Shown in pieces: positions 13,770 to 24,080 of a stretch of 64,000 bases of DNA. The notes beneath the pieces were generated by a model. It worked only from the letters and a program-made list of their open reading frames with translations, was not told the DNA's origin and did no database searches. The DNA is from Macrocystis pyrifera. Its lineage: Eukaryota; Sar; Phaeophyceae; Laminariales; Laminariaceae. The stretch spans positions 1 through 64,000 of the forward strand of contig JASSKH010000045.1 in the NCBI GenBank assembly GCA_031763025.1. Direction: 5' to 3'. Within the stretch, counting starts at the first letter, position 1. The number at the start of each line of letters is the position of its first letter. Position numbers and translations under genes: made by a program.

Positions 13770-14535
13770 CAACCTGACCGATTTCTTCTTCGCACGCGAC
13801 TCTTTGGCCGGGGCTACCGTTATGAATTAACACCACAACGGGCATCGTTAGGTTCGCAGCAATGAGAAAGCCAGAACAATACCAGAGATACCCTTCCATA
13901 AGGAAGTATTGGTCTTCGTTAGTTTTCGGAAAAAAGACCACGTACATGCTGACCACGACAATGCTGTTTACCCGACGGTACCGGCCCATGTCGGCAGGCC
14001 TTTGGAAGGGAGACAATATCTCTGAAATGAACACGTTCGCCACCGCAAGGAAAAGAGCTATCGACACCTGTGCCGTGCTGTTGGGATGAACAAAAGCCGC
14101 CATGATATTCGAACAAAGTCGACGACCGCACTCTACAACCTCGTAGTACTATCGAGACGGCATATACGCGGCCCATGAACGGTTCAACAGCTTCAGTTGC
14201 AACATAGTTTCCCGGTCGGACCTAACGAAGTCACATCGGCGCCAAATCAGTAACCCCGTGACGGCAGCAGGTATTGCAATAGGATAGACACCCATCATGA
14301 TGAGCGCATATACCTTGTACCAGCTGTGACGAGCTGTCAAGCAGAACATGCTGTAGTCCGCCCGAAGGTATGCTCCATCGTCTAGGTCGTCGCAGCCGAA
14401 CGTTTGGAAGATCTTATACGATACCGGGGAGTACGCCACGAAGGCGACAAAAAGCACGGTAACCTGATGTTTACACCGCACCTCGCGCATTGCAGATTCA
14501 GAAGAGCTGTTTATCTTTTTCCCGATGATATAGCT
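13770..14535 (-). pseudogene. C-terminal membrane part of the split gene, downstream of the copia insertion
   Basis: Reading starts within the exon at the insertion site (ADSYIIGKK) and runs through several hydrophobic spans: VTVLFVAFVAYSPVSYKIF, YKVYALIMMGVYPIAIPA, VSIALFLAVANVFISEIL and IVVVSMYVVFF. A TAG at 14149-14151 falls between AAYMPSR and YYEVVECGRRL, where relatives, as I recall them, have another Tyr, so a single TAC-to-TAG change is likely. The frame then stays open to about 13770, where EEEI is followed by a possible GT donor. No poly(A) signal or final exon was identified. Confidence 0.72.
14531..14535. repeat. Target-site duplication TAGCT, left copy
   Basis: TAGCT abuts the first TG of the left LTR and is repeated directly after the last CA of the right LTR. 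Five base pairs is the usual duplication length for Ty1/copia integrases. Confidence 0.93.
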
Positions 14536-15049
14536 TGAAAAGTATACTCACAGCATTGTCAGATTATCTTGAGAGGAAATATCCCGTGAGGTATTGCGGA
14601 GATTCGGGGGGGTTTCGTGTCTGAGTGGATCTACGATCGGGATACCATCTTTACCCCTGAATTGTGTTTTAGGCCGCATGTGTCTGTGACGTACGCTGTG
14701 GCTTGCTACTTCTTCTTGTAATCTACTTCCTTTCCCGACTCCGTGTCGACGACTCCGTGTCGAGGACTCCGTGTCCAGGACTCCGCGTCCTTCAATCCAA
14801 ACTACTAAACCGGGGTTAATCAGCCACCGTACAAAAGGGGGTCCGTCCACCCAGGGGCTAACACGCCACCGCCACCGCTGCTATCAAGTCCAGCTTCAAT
14901 ACATTTCATATCATCAACAGGGCTCCTCAGCCACGACAAGGGTACGGGTTGTTTATAGGGTTTATTTCGTCTTTCTTTTCCGCCGAGCATCGGGCTATCC
15001 CCCTCGGCAACAACAACAAGGGCGCCCGGAGCACAGGGGCTACTCAACA
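14536..15049 (+). repeat. 5' LTR (514 bp) of the copia element
   Basis: It starts TGAAAAGTATACTCAC and ends GGGGCTACTCAACA (TG...CA termini). A run of near-repeats, GACTCCGTGTCGA / GGACTCCGTGTCCA / GGACTCCGCGTCC, lies in its middle (about 14738-14795). The right LTR has the same length at a constant offset of 7394 bp. The bases after it (CGCTAGCGTTGGTACGAG) should hold the primer-binding site, but I could not match them to a tRNA. Confidence 0.95.
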
Positions 15050-15100
15050 CGCTAGCGTTGGTACGAGTCGTCCACGCTTCTGTGCAAAAGGGCTGTGAGG

Positions 15101-17010
15101 ATGAGGTTCTTCCCGTTTAGGATTCCTTATCTGGGGACTTGGATTACGCCGGTCATCGATGGAGACATGGCGATGGGAGGAGGAGGAGGAGCAGCAGCAT
15201 CTCCTCAGGATTCTGGTCAGGATGAGGCTGATCAGCGAGGGGTGGCCTCAGAGGAAAGGAGGGAGGATGCACGACAGGACCTGCCGAGTCCAGAGGACAT
15301 CCGGCGGCTGACAATCCTGGCGGATCTGATACGTCAAGGGGTTGGGCAACAGAGCGGGCCCGCCCACCCTTCAGGCATGTCTACAACTGTAGAAGTACGA
15401 ACTAAACTTGAGATTAGAGAGTGGACTGGTATGGTAGGAAAAGGAGAAAGCCTTCACACTAAGTTTAGGGTGTTTGAGAGTTCATTTCGTGCATATCTGG
15501 CAGCTGAGAAATTGTCTGACGTTCTTGGGTACGAGGACATTCCCGTAGGGTTGCCTGACGTGGATTTGGAAATGCTCAAATTGAACAGAGGTGCAGAAAG
15601 AGTGGAGAAGTCTTTGAGAGTATGGAACTTGCTGCTGACAAAAATCACCGACGGTCCGACTCAAAACCGAATCGTCGCGTCTGGGAGCCCTCAGCAAGGA
15701 TGGAGGATTTTTGTGTCACAGTACAGAGAAGGATATGACATGGAGGGAGAGCGTTTAGAGAGGGAATGGAACGAGTTGTGGCAGGGCGATGGTGAAGATG
15801 TCTTGGAATACCTTCGTCGTGGGGAAACTATCGTGATGAACATGAACTCCCGCTTGGGCCCTAGTGGCCACGGTAAAAAGCCTGAAGATGTTGTATGTCG
15901 TCATATCGCCCGACGTCTAAACACCTCTTTTACCCGCGCTCGGGAATCCCTTATTTTTTTTTTTCCGAATCTCTCGAGGAAACACCTGGAGTTTACCTTG
16001 ACACAGGCCCAGCACGAGCGTCGGCAGTCCGGGGGAGAGGGACACCGAAGTGAGGAGACGAGGCACGCGCTCTACACTGGCGGCATGGGTCGGAGTGGAC
16101 CATCCTACGGCAGGGGCCAGGATGATGGTGGAGCACGCGCTGCAGGATGGAACGGTGGAGGAGCACGCGCTGCAGGATGGAACGGTGAAGGAGCAGGCGC
16201 TGCCGGATGGAACGGTGGCGGAGCAGGCGAGCGAGGCCCTCACCAACAGTCACCGATGTTCTGCAGACGACACGGCCCGAACGACTCCCACAACACCGCG
16301 GACTGCGTGGCCCTTCGACGGGAGTTCGAGGAATTCTTGGCCTTCCGCGAGCAGAGAGGAGCCCAGGGATTTGCGCATGAAGGCCGACAGACGGGGCGGG
16401 AAATTGACGGAATTCGCCGCCCGGACTTCGTGCAAGATCGACCCAGGGAGCAGCCACAACGTTCAGACGGGAATTGGGGTCGAGGCCTCCCGCCAAGGCA
16501 GGCACCTGGTCGTGGACGCGGGCCTGCAGGGTACACGGGTCGCCAACCGGGGGGGAGAGGTTTCGCGGACGGGCGTCCTTCCTCCTCCGGCGGCAGGGGG
16601 GCGAGCAGAGCACCGAATTTCCGCCCTAATTTTCCACCTCGCTCTGCCACCCACAACGGGCCCCCGCGTTACGCGAACTACGCTGGGCACAACGACGGCT
16701 ACGGGTACAACGCTACTGCGGACGAGCGCTGGGCTGCTTCGGAATGGCAATCCTACGAGGAGCAGCAGTACTCCCCCGAGACGCAAGAGTACGGCCTCGC
16801 AGCTCAAGCGAGCGGCTCTCGGGAAGGCTACGGAGACGTGAGCGGAGGATACGGCTCAGGCTATTTCTCCGGCGGCGGGGGAGTTTACCCGCCGCAGCCC
16901 GCCGTTCATGGCGATGGCACATACGGCTCTTACGCAGGATACTCTCCAGCTGGACCAGACGCCTTTCAGCCGATGCGGTATCTGGAACCGAACGGCGCGT
17001 CACAGCAGCA

Positions 17011-17058
<48 letters not shown>

Positions 17059-17515
17059 ACAGCAATACGGAGTTCAGCAGCCCGCCAGCGCCGCCTCATT
17101 CCCTCTCACTTCGTCGTCTCCCTCTTCCGGATCGCCGTCGTCTCAAGGGCCTCTTCGTAGCTGTGTGGCATTGAATGTGTCTCGAGGCAAGTTTGATTTG
17201 GTGTCCGATTTGGTGTCTGATTCGGCGTCTGACTTGATTGATTTCGGTGTGGAATCTCCTGCTTCTGAGTGCAAGTCTGGTGTGACTAAGGAGAGTGAGA
17301 CTGTGCTTGTGAGTGCGCATGTGACGGAATCTGCTGTGAGTGCTGCTCTGCTGTGCGAACCCCAATCCTCGCTCACTCCCTCCCCTCCCGGAAGTGAGAA
17401 ATGGACGTCTGATTCTGGATCCACGTCGTACGTAACGAACGACAAGACTCTCATGTACGATTTGCGTGACGTTGAGCCAAACCGCGAGTTCATCCAGATG
17501 GAAACAAAGGCATGA
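15101..17515 (+). CDS. Copia Gag with start of protease (broken polyprotein, N-terminal part)
   Basis: ATG at 15101 opens a frame of about 804 residues. The N-terminal third has a Gag capsid-like helical region (RVFESSFRAYLAAEK, TQNRIVASGSPQQGW, ESLIFFFPNLSRKHLEFTLTQA). A glycine/alanine-rich segment with tandem RAAGWNGGGA-like units follows. Next is a nucleocapsid-type zinc knuckle in the variant form C-x2-H-x5-H-x4-C (CRRHGPNDSHNTADC), then an RG/GGR-rich stretch, then a polyglutamine run. Near the C-terminus WTSDSGSTSYVTND is the aspartic protease active site (DSG). The frame then ends early: the sequence reads as if one G was lost in an ATGGGAAAC context near 17500, giving a TGA. The continuation (GMIPVVGVGSINL) lies in the next frame. 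Confidence 0.88.
16990..17065 (+). repeat. CAG/CAA microsatellite encoding polyglutamine in Gag
   Basis: Mostly uninterrupted CAG with scattered CAA codons encode about 24 glutamines, flanked by NGAS and YGVQQPA. The tract stays in frame. It is likely to vary in length between copies. Confidence 0.9.
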
Positions 17516-19759
17516 TTCCCGTGGTAGGGGTAGGAAGCATCAACTTGCGATTCCACATGTATGATGAAGACGGATTCGTGAAGGATTTTGACGTGCAATT
17601 GAAGGAAGTTTTGTATGCACCACAGATCGGCTTCAACCTTTTTTTTTTCCGCGTGGAAAGCTTCTCACCGCCAGGTCGTTACCCTCGATCCCACGGGTAC
17701 CCACCTCATGGAAGGGCAACTCAACTTTGCACGTGGTAAATCGAGCGATTTCTTGTATGCCACACGTTTGCCCAACGACCCAAGCAGGCAGGTGATCAGT
17801 GTTCCCCGATTGTTTCCGACTCCGTCTTGCCCGCCTGCATCAGATGACGTACGTGATGTTGCGAATTCGTTTTTCGACTTGTCTTTGTGTGCAGAAACGC
17901 ATCCCGACATGCACCTCGGTCGGGAAGTCGAGGGAGTTCTGAGTGACGTGAGGCCTGACGGTGGTTGTGATGAGAGTTCCAGTTGGTGTTTCTCGCCTGA
18001 AGTGATCCCAGAGAGTGAAGCAGAAATGGACGCGCGACAGTTTGACAGAATAGAGCATGAGCAGGCGAATGCTGTTTTGGGTCCCGGTTCGAATCCGTTC
18101 TTTGTGGGAAACCGCACGTCACACATCGACGTTAACGACTTCCACCGTGCGAATGGCCACCTTTCCGAATTTCTGTTGCGAGAGACCGCCCGCCAACAGG
18201 GTATCACTCTCACAGGTGTGATGCAGCCGTGTGGGGATTGCATGGCAGCGAAGGGGAGGAACACACCCGTGAGAAAAAGGGCGGGCTCGCGGGCGGAGGA
18301 GCCGAACGACCTCGTGCACCTCGACTTCTGCGGGCCGTACAGCGCTTCCCTCGGCGGCAATTGCTACATGCTGTACGCCGTGGATAGCGCGACGCGGTTT
18401 TCCAAGTCGTACGCTTTGCGGCGGCGATCGGAGGGTCTCGTGGTGTTCAAGCGTCTCATCGTGGATCTCGCTCGCATCGCCAAGCGCCCCGTCCGCTGCA
18501 TTCGCGTGGACAACGACGCCGTCTGGACCAGCGTCGCTTTCCGCGATTTCTGCGCGAGCGCGGGCATCGCCGTCGAGTTTTCTCCGCCCGGCGTCCAGCA
18601 GTACAACGGAGTGGCCGAAAGCGCGATCTGGCGGGCGAACAAGGCGGGGATGGCTGCGCGGCGCTGTGCCGCCCGTCTTCTCGGGCCTGGGGGTTTCTCG
18701 AACATCCCCGGCCTCGACGAGCGCGGCGACAAGCTGTGGGCCGAGTCTGCAAAATGGGCGACGGAGGCGTTCAACCAGTCGGGGACGACCGCAAACGAGG
18801 GCCGCCGGTCGCCGCAGGAGCTGTTCACCGGGAAGAAGGGGCCTTTCCGTGTCCTGCCGTTTTTTTTTTTCCAGCGAGGATACATGCGCGTCGAGCGGCG
18901 GAACAAGATGGAGGACCAGGCCGTCGTCTGCCACTACCTGAACGGAGGCGACAACCACGCGGACTGCTGCGTCAAGGTCGTGAAGGCGCGCACGGGGCAT
19001 GTTTGCTACACGAGCAACGTATCGTGGGCGTCGCTGCCGTCGTCGGGGGGGGGGAATTCACGTGGAGTCGGTGTCCCTCTCTCCCCTTCCGCGCCTGCGC
19101 CGCCCCCGCACCCAGGTTTCCAGATCCAGTTCGTGCCGCCGCAAGGGCCTGCCGCTCCGCCGCCGTTCAGGGCCGCCGCGCCGTCGCCGTTGTCCGTGGA
19201 GCCGCCCAGGTTCGGAGCCATGCCGCTGCCCAGAGGAGCTTCGCCGTCTTCTGCGCCGGCCGCGTCATCGCCGGCGCCGTCGCCGCAGCAAGCATCGGGA
19301 GCGCCGTCGTCCGGCTCGCACCCGCTTCCGGCATGGTCTCCGTCCCCGATCCATGGAGCTTCTTCGCTTGGTGGTTCATCATCATCTGAGCCGACGCCGG
19401 CGGCGTCGTCGCGGCAACAGCGCCCGCCGCCGGCAGCTGCCGCGAGATTTCCGCCTCTCACTCCGCATGCTATGAGACAGGTCGGGGGTGAAGGGGATCG
19501 TCGGATTCAAGGGCGCACTCGGCTGCAAGCACGGGCGATCGCGGAGCAGAGGATGCTTTCCCCGATGGTGGATGGGGCCGTAAACTCGCCGCTGCCGGAG
19601 TCTTCGCCGGGAGATGGGCACCGTTTGGGTCTTGCTTCTCAGGTCGGGCCGAACGTGATGGCGGCGTGGGAGAGGACTTCCTGTGCGACGAGGGAGCATA
19701 TCGATGCGGTCATTCGTGACGAGGTTCCGCCTCTTCAGCGTCCCGAAATGCCCACTTGA
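17516..19759 (+). pseudogene. Copia protease end, GAG-pre-integrase and integrase (frameshifted)
   Basis: From 17516 the protease tail (IPVVGVGSINLRFHM, EVLYAPQIGFNL) reads in a shifted frame up to a run of ten T at 17639-17648. After it the original frame returns with SAWKASHRQVVTLDPTGTHL. The zinc-binding pre-integrase motif is FHRANGH (H-x4-H) followed by CGDC. The integrase core shows HLDFCGPY, RVDNDAVW and GVAESAIW, the three acidic residues of the D,D,E triad. The C-terminal part is a proline/serine/alanine-rich linker usual in copia polyproteins. The frame stops at a TGA (19757-19759) that is in frame with the RT domain, so a single CGA-to-TGA change can explain it. Confidence 0.88.
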
Positions 19760-21319
19760 CACGCGAGTGACCTTCACGTGCCGAAAAGTTACAGGGATGC
19801 CGTGCAGGGTGATCATTCGGTGCAGTTTTCAGATGCCATGCAGAGAGAAATTCACGGGTTGGCTGAAGGACAGGTTTTCGAGCCTGTGCCGGAGCAACAG
19901 CAGATAGACAATTGTATCGGGTCGAAATGGGTGTTTGACTGGAAGGTTGATGCGTTCGGTTGGCCTGTGAAAGCGAAGGCGAGACTTGTTGCCAGAGGTG
20001 ATATGCAGAGAGAATTCTTGGATTTTGGGGAACTGTATGCACCTACTGTAGATGTGTCGTGTGTTCGTTTGCTGGCAGCCTTGGCGTGTGAGCTTGACTT
20101 GGGGTTGTTTCACCTGGATGTTGATCAGGCTTTCGTCCGAGCGGAACTCGAGGAAGAGGTGTTCATGCGTTTACCGCAGGGATGTGGTGCGTTGTCGGGG
20201 AAGATCGTGAATTTGGGCAAGAGTCTTTACGGGTTGAGGCAGGCATCCAGGCAGTGGTTTGCGAAGTTGAAGAAATGTCTTTTGCGTCTGAGTTTCGAAC
20301 AGTGCCTGGCAGATCCATGTGTGTTTCGTCTGATTGAGGAAGGAAAAGTCGTTTTGCTCTTGGTGGTTCACGTCGACGACATTTTTGCAGTGGGAGAACA
20401 GGCAAGGTGTGATCAGTTCAAGGAAGACCTGAACAAATTGGTTCCAGTGAAGAACTTGGGGGATTTGACGTGGTATTCCGGGTGCTATTACGAGAGAGAC
20501 AGGGAGGCAGGAAGATTGACGATTTCCCAGAAGACATACGTCGACAACCTGGCAGGAGAATACGGTGTTACGTGGGGGAAAAGTACGCCGTTGAGCACGA
20601 CGTACAGACTTTGGGAGTTTGATGTAGATGAGCCGGAGGTGAACGAACCTTTTCGACAATTGGTCGGATCGCTTCTGTGGGTCGCTCGGTTGACCAGACC
20701 CGATCTTTTGAACGCAGTACGGGCAGTAGCGAGGTATTGCAGTTCGCCGAAACTGATTCACTGGAATGCGGCGCTCAATATCCTGGGGTATGCAGTGAGG
20801 ACGAGCCATTTTGGTATTTCATTTCAGAGAGGTACTGTCGAGGGGCTGAACTTGGTTGCATTTGCAGACGCTGACTACGCAAGCAAGGCAGCAGACAGGA
20901 GGTCGGTGTCAGGAGGAGTGATTCTGTGTGCGGGGGGGCCGGTCAGCTGTATCTCGAAGACGCAGAATTGTGTGACAACATCTACGACGCAGGCAGAGTA
21001 TGTGAGCATGGCTATGGTTGCGCACGATATTTTGTTTCTGAGGCAGGTATGGCGGTTCATGTTGCCGAAGGCTGGTATGCCGTGCATTCCTTTGTTTGAG
21101 GATAACGAGGGGGCGATTCAGATCGCGAAGCATCCGATTTCGAATTCGAACTCGAAGCACATTGACGTGCGGCACCACTTTCTGAGGGAGCTAGTGGAGA
21201 GGAAGGAATTGGAAATTATTCACGTAGCTTCGAGGTACCAGCACGCAGACTTTCTCACGAAGCCGTTGCCTGAGAGAGAGTTTGAGTTCCACCGGAATTT
21301 TGTGATGAATTTGAGGTGA
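19760..21319 (+). CDS. Copia reverse transcriptase and RNase H domains
   Basis: The reading is in the same frame as Gag and integrase, directly after the TGA. The RT shows KSYRDAVQ, GSKWVFDWK, KARLVARGDMQ, YAPTVDVS, LDVDQAFVRAELEEEVFM, KSLYGLRQASRQWF and the catalytic box VHVDDIFAVG (VDD, as in other copia elements). RNase H follows with AFADADYASKAADRRSVSGG, STTQAEYVSM and FEDNEGAIQIAKHP, then HIDVRHHFLRE and ADFLTKPLPE. Length is complete and the stop at 21317-21319 is natural. With the upstream stop and frameshifts this domain could be made only by readthrough or from an intact relative. Confidence 0.92.
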   Translation, partial: HASDLHVPKSYRDAVQGDHSVQFSDAMQREIHGLAEGQVFEPVPEQQQIDNCIGSKWVFDWKVDAFGWPVKAKARLVARGDMQREFLDFGELYAPTVDVSCVRLLAALACELDLGLFHLDVDQAFVRAELEEEVFMRLPQGCGALSGKIVNLGKSLYGLRQASRQWFAKLKKCLLRLSFEQCLADPCVFRLIEEGKVVLLLVVHVDDIFAVGEQARCDQFKEDLNKLVPVKNLGDLTWYSGCYYERDREAGRLTISQKTYVDNLAGEYGVTWGKSTPLSTTYRLWEFDVDEPEVNEPFRQLVGSLLWVARLTRPDLLNAVRAVARYCSSPKLIHWNAALNILGYAVRTSHFGISFQRGTVEGLNLVAFADADYASKAADRRSVSGGVILCAGGPVSCISKTQNCVTTSTTQAEYVSMAMVAHDILFLRQVWRFMLPKAGMPCIPLFEDNEGAIQIAKHPISNSNSKHIDVRHHFLRELVERKELEIIHVASRYQHADFLTKPLPEREFEFHRNFVMNLR

Positions 21320-21919
21320 TTTTTCGGATGACAGTTTTTGTTTTCAGATGGAGGATTAAGTGTTCGTGATTTTATGGAGTTTGTCGGGTTCACCGTTTTC
21401 ACTTGGTGACACCGCATGTTTTTTCTGGTTCTGTTGGAGCGCAGTTTGTGGAGGATAACATGAAATTACCGTTTTACAAGGGTGGTTTCCACTGCGCAAT
21501 CTATATTTTTTAGTTTTGATACCTTGACGTGAAATTGGCGTTTTACCATGCGATTTCACGAAATTGGATATTTGAAGAAATGAAGAATTGCCGTTTTACC
21601 CTGGCGATTTTGAAAAGGGACTACATTTTAGGATTGATGAAACCTCGCAGAATTGCCGTTTTACATTGACGATTTGGGTAGGTTTCGAAAACAATGTTTG
21701 AATCGTTGGAGTTATTTTCTCTGTTCGAAATATTTTTGAATTCCAGGATGCGAGGATGGTTTGATTTTCTTGGAATTTATTTTTGGTATTGATTGAGGAA
21801 TGATTTGAATGATAGTGAGAACGTTGTTTTCTGTATTGAATGAGTACAAGTATGATTTCCGGTATGACAATTTGACGAGGAGTTGAAGATTCGGGTCGAA
21901 ATCATGACAATGTCGCGAG
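21320..21919 (+). repeat. 3' untranslated region of the copia element with four internal repeats
   Basis: This is non-coding DNA between the RNase H stop and the polypurine tract. The word AATTRSCGTTTTAC recurs at about 21464, 21533, 21586 and 21651, spaced 53-69 bp apart in the same direction and usually followed by a GCGATTT-like word. Role unknown; it could be an RNA packaging or 3'-end signal, which is inference. Confidence 0.7.
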
Positions 21920-21929
21920 CAGGGGGGGC
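21920..21929 (+). promoter_or_regulatory. Polypurine tract for plus-strand priming
   Basis: CAGGGGGGGC lies directly before the TG of the right LTR. A G-rich purine run at this place is the usual primer site for plus-strand DNA synthesis in LTR retrotransposons. The final C next to the LTR is a small departure. Confidence 0.7.
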
Positions 21930-22443
21930 TGAAAAGTATACTCACAGCATTGTCAGATTATCTTGAGAGGAAATATCCCGTGAGGTATTGCGGAGATTCG
22001 GGGGGGTTTCGTGTCTGAGTGGATCTACGATCGGGATACCATCTTTACCCCTGAATTGTGTTTTAGGCCGCATGTGTCTGTGACGTACGCTGTGGCTTGC
22101 TACTTCTTCTTGTAATCTACTTCCTTTCCCGACTCCGTGTCGACGACTCCGTGTCGAGGACTCCGTGTCCAGGACTCCGCGTCCTTCAATCCAAACTACT
22201 AAACCGGGGTTAATCAGCCACCGTACAAAAGGGGGTCCGTCCACCCAGGGGCTAACACGCCACCGCCACCGCTGCTATCAAGTCCAGCTTCAATACATTT
22301 CATATCATCAACAGGGCTCCTCAGCCACGACAAGGGTACGGGTTGTTTATAGGGTTTATTTCGTCTTTCTTTTCCGCCGAGCATCGGGCTATCCCCCTCG
22401 GCAACAACAACAAGGGCGCCCGGAGCACAGGGGCTACTCAACA
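21930..22443 (+). repeat. 3' LTR (514 bp) of the copia element
   Basis: It has the same length and, as far as I can compare by eye, the same sequence as the left LTR, including the GACTCCGTG near-repeats. It ends CAACA and is followed by the second TAGCT. Confidence 0.95.
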
Positions 22444-22448
22444 TAGCT
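22444..22448. repeat. Target-site duplication TAGCT, right copy
   Basis: This matches the TAGCT before the left LTR. Removing one copy together with the element restores the host reading frame across the site (LADSYIIGKK on the minus strand). Confidence 0.93.
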
Positions 22449-22632
22449 ATCCGCCAGGATGACGATCACGATAAGCGGGGTAATCGTGGCGAAAACCAAA
22501 ATGGTCGTAAAATTCATTGCTGAATAAGCAAGAGTGCGAAAAGATGAAACTCAATTCGAGATTGAGTGGGTCCATCTTGGAGGCAAAGGCCTCGTAAAGC
22601 TCCGGGTATGAGTCACCTGTGATGGCGGCAAC
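22449..22632 (-). pseudogene. Membrane exon of the split gene, upstream side of the insertion
   Basis: A splice acceptor (CGCTAG) precedes VAAITGDSYPELYEAFASK, which joins in phase to WQIISQ of the previous exon. The exon continues with KMDPLNLELSFIFSHSCLFSNEFY, but the following membrane span (TILVFATITPLIVIVILADS) is one base out of frame. The change falls near 22503-22507 (TACGACC). A 31-nt GT...AG intron (GTTTCATC...TATTCAG) could also bridge the frames but would delete the conserved Cys block and is very short, so I favour a +1 frameshift or a sequencing error. Confidence 0.68.
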
Positions 22633-23322
22633 CTAGCGAGAGGATAACGGAAGTAACCGGGACAACGCGTGGAGCGTGACGCGGGCAGTCAATATTATAT
22701 TATAAGAGTAATGAGCTAGATCAATCCCGTGAAACACTCACTCGTAACTTGGGCGAGGCTTCCAAATATCTGCAAGAGACGGAATGATTAAAGACAAGCA
22801 CAACCTAACGTAAAGGGCTGAATTGTTTTGAACGATGAGATCTCTGTTCAACGGTTGCACGTTCAACGTAATCTGCAACATCTCCATCACAAAGCTTCTC
22901 GCTTTGCACGGAAGCAAATCGTGGACACCTCACGTCTAAACAGTTTGTTGTGGGATATATTTCGTGCACACAATTATGCTGAACTCTGTAGGATGTCCCG
23001 CTTGATACATATCAGATCCGCGCGTTTTGCCGCATGAGGTAGTCAGCTAGACGTTGGAGCGTCGATAGCATTGTATGCTACGTGCTTTAGTATATCGAGT
23101 CTATCACGATGTCAGTGAACACACGATTCCATTCTTAGATATGCGTCTCAAGACATCGGTTGTGATATTGATCAATCTAGCCTTTTGGCCGGAATTCCCA
23201 CGTATGACAGCGATATTATGTCTCCATAAGCTATCATGGTATAGGGCGCGACTAATTACACGCCAGTGATAGCACATCCACGACTACGTGGTTATCTTGC
23301 GTAGACGGCTACACTCGCATAC
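22633..23322 (-). other. Intron of the split membrane-protein gene
   Basis: A 690-bp interval with a donor GTATGCG after WQIISQ and an acceptor ending CGCTAG. Phase 0 on both sides. No element was recognised inside it. Confidence 0.65.
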
Positions 23323-23618
23323 CTGAGAAATTATCTGCCATACGGTCACGACGATTTTGATAGTCCCGCGTGGAAGTATGTCCACCGGGGACGCCCGGCA
23401 AGGCACGCATTCGCCCTTGCATGAGCCACTTCTCCCCATGCCCTCTTCGGTCCGGTCGGGCACCCCACTCCACATATACGGAAACAGTAGACCGGCAAAT
23501 ACTACCAAAGGCAGAGCCGCGGCCAAAATCCCCACCGTCAATCTCGTGACATCCCGGGAGCATTTACGACAGCTGTGCGCAAGCCCTGACGCAAATCCTT
23601 TGTCACAAACGACGCAGT
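23323..23618 (-). pseudogene. Exon of the split gene: Cys-rich end and first membrane span
   Basis: The acceptor CACTCCAG leads into (Y)CVVCDKGFASGLAHSCRKC, completing the pattern GYTGAYC.VCDKGF across the preceding intron. TVGILAAALPLVVFAGLLF is the first membrane span, followed by a soluble stretch and KIVVTVWQIISQ. The donor is CAG|GTATGC. The exon is 296 nt, phase 1 in and 0 out, and intact by itself. Together with the next exon it gives the strongest family signal in this gene. Confidence 0.72.
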
Positions 23619-23940
23619 CTGGAGTGACACATGGGGGGAGGAATAAGTACTCAGGCGCCTTACTTCGAGTTGGTGGATCATATGCCCAAGAGAAAGCATC
23701 AATCGTACAGCCCCATCGTGCCAAGTCACGTTGTTTCGTACAGGTGGTACTAAACGTGATACATACTTACCTGGTATTCAATAATAAGACACGCCCAAAC
23801 AGGGAAAAATGTATAGCGCGACAAAAATGGATATGCTAATAGCCTTGATAACGCAAGGCACAACTGTTTCCACGACTTGCGCCAGGCGTACCCCAACATG
23901 TGATAGTTCTGGAGTATCCAACATGCAAGTGCTTTCTTAC

Positions 23941-24080
23941 ATGCCCCAGTGTAGCCAGATGTGCAGTAGTTTTCGGTATCGTTGCTGCCCTGACAGACTT
24001 CCTTATTGTGGCACTGTCGAATCTCGAGGCTCTTGTTCGAGATACGGTAGTAGCCTTTTTCGAGCATCGGGTTTACGACG
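23941..24080 (-). pseudogene. Exon of the split gene: cysteine-rich GYYRI segment
   Basis: The segment contains LEKGYYRISNKSLEIRQC, then HNKEVCQGSNDTENYC and TSGYTGA. A donor CAT|GTAAGA splits the codon that becomes Tyr with the next exon. The pattern 'GYYR..C....C.G......C..GYTG..C' is characteristic of the beta-helix/Cys-rich membrane family. I could not fix the upstream boundary; the frame stays open further but without recognisable residues. Confidence 0.62.

Larger units (their letters stand above)
14536..22443 (+). mobile_element. Complete Ty1/copia LTR retrotransposon, 7908 bp, recently inserted
   Basis: Two LTRs of 514 bp begin TGAAAAG and end CAACA, and are flanked by the 5-bp duplication TAGCT. 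Between them, in copia order, lie Gag, protease, integrase and reverse transcriptase/RNase H, all originally in one frame, then a 3' untranslated region and a purine tract before the right LTR. The LTRs look identical by eye, which implies a recent insertion. Even so, the coding region carries two frameshifts and one stop, so this copy could not make its own complete polyprotein as read. The element sits antisense to the interrupted host gene. Confidence 0.95.

Noticed and set aside
18119-19000. 293-residue minus-strand frame within the copia element
   Set aside because: It is a mirror of the GC-rich integrase coding strand; the sense-strand D,D,E motifs are unambiguous.
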